Source of the DNA: Rugalucina vietnamica
Lineage: Eukaryota > Mollusca > Bivalvia > Lucinida > Lucinidae
DNA: 64,000 bases
Direction: 5' to 3'
Assembly (NCBI GenBank): GCA_964017185.1
Contig: OZ024876.1
Location: 2,122,418-2,186,417 of the forward strand
In this document: positions 63,883 to 64,000 of the stretch, piece after piece
Layout: each line of letters opens with the position of its first letter
Position numbering within the stretch: position 1 is the stretch's first letter
Notes under the pieces: model-generated
What the model was told of the DNA's origin: nothing
Database searches by the model: none
The model's input: the letters and a program-made list of their open reading frames with translations, nothing else
Translations under genes and position numbers: made by a program

Positions 63883-64000
63883 TAGCTAGAAGACTATAAT
63901 TTTTGGACATGTCCTAGATCAGTCGCCGTATTTGTACAAGTCTGTCGCTGATTTAGGATTTTTATAGGTAAGAGGCCAGATTGTTTTATAAACTATGTGC
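63883..64000. other. Right edge of the window
   Basis: Unassigned non-coding DNA beyond the long-TIR element. Confidence 0.4.

Overview
The window looks like nuclear DNA of a mollusc, most likely a heterodont bivalve. The basis is spliced genes with GT-AG introns, no bacterial-style gene packing, CR1-, L1/Tx1- and RT-type LINEs, tRNA-derived SINEs, and two families of short palindromic inverted-repeat elements of a kind I associate with clam genomes. The organism call is inference. No rRNA, functional tRNA, CRISPR array or virus was recognised.

Three host genes can be supported. (1) 4869-5348 (+) is a small single-exon reading frame with one good and one weak BH3-like motif, a candidate BH3-only apoptosis regulator. 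(2) 17624-20905 (+) is a four-exon gene for a four-helix membrane protein resembling the EXPERA/emopamil-binding-protein family. Its last intron/exon boundary has been amplified about 20 times as a 69/72-bp tandem array, and every copy keeps a splice acceptor in the same reading frame. (3) 24133-45802 (-) is a nine-exon, 526-residue major-facilitator transporter of the monocarboxylate transporter (SLC16-like) type. All nine exons join with matching phases and a poly(A) signal follows the stop. Genes 2 and 3 converge tail to tail, with about 2.8 kb between their poly(A) signals.

Most of the rest is mobile DNA. 1.6-4.2 kb is a composite inverted-repeat region holding a mariner-like element and an orphan exon-like ORF. 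6.69-14.74 kb is a near full-length CR1-like LINE (ORF1 with an SGNH hydrolase domain and a CCHC knuckle; ORF2 with endonuclease and reverse transcriptase), broken by frameshifts and by a second LINE inserted in its RT domain with a 12-bp target duplication. The 12.2-kb intron 4 of the transporter holds an L1/Tx1-type LINE split by other insertions, including a 5.4-kb inverted-repeat element with a 5-bp target duplication. 47.3-53.4 kb carries two more copies of the second LINE, one old and one recent. 58.37-63.88 kb is a foldback-type element with about 480-bp terminal inverted repeats around a roughly 188-bp tandem repeat, and it is itself hit by a TTAA-flanked element.

Two MITE families recur throughout, often inside introns: family A (about 235 bp, TGAGCC...GGCTCA ends) and family B (about 280 bp, with a GAACCGCCTCG/CGAGGCGGTTC hairpin). 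All identities were judged by eye; no database search or alignment program was run.
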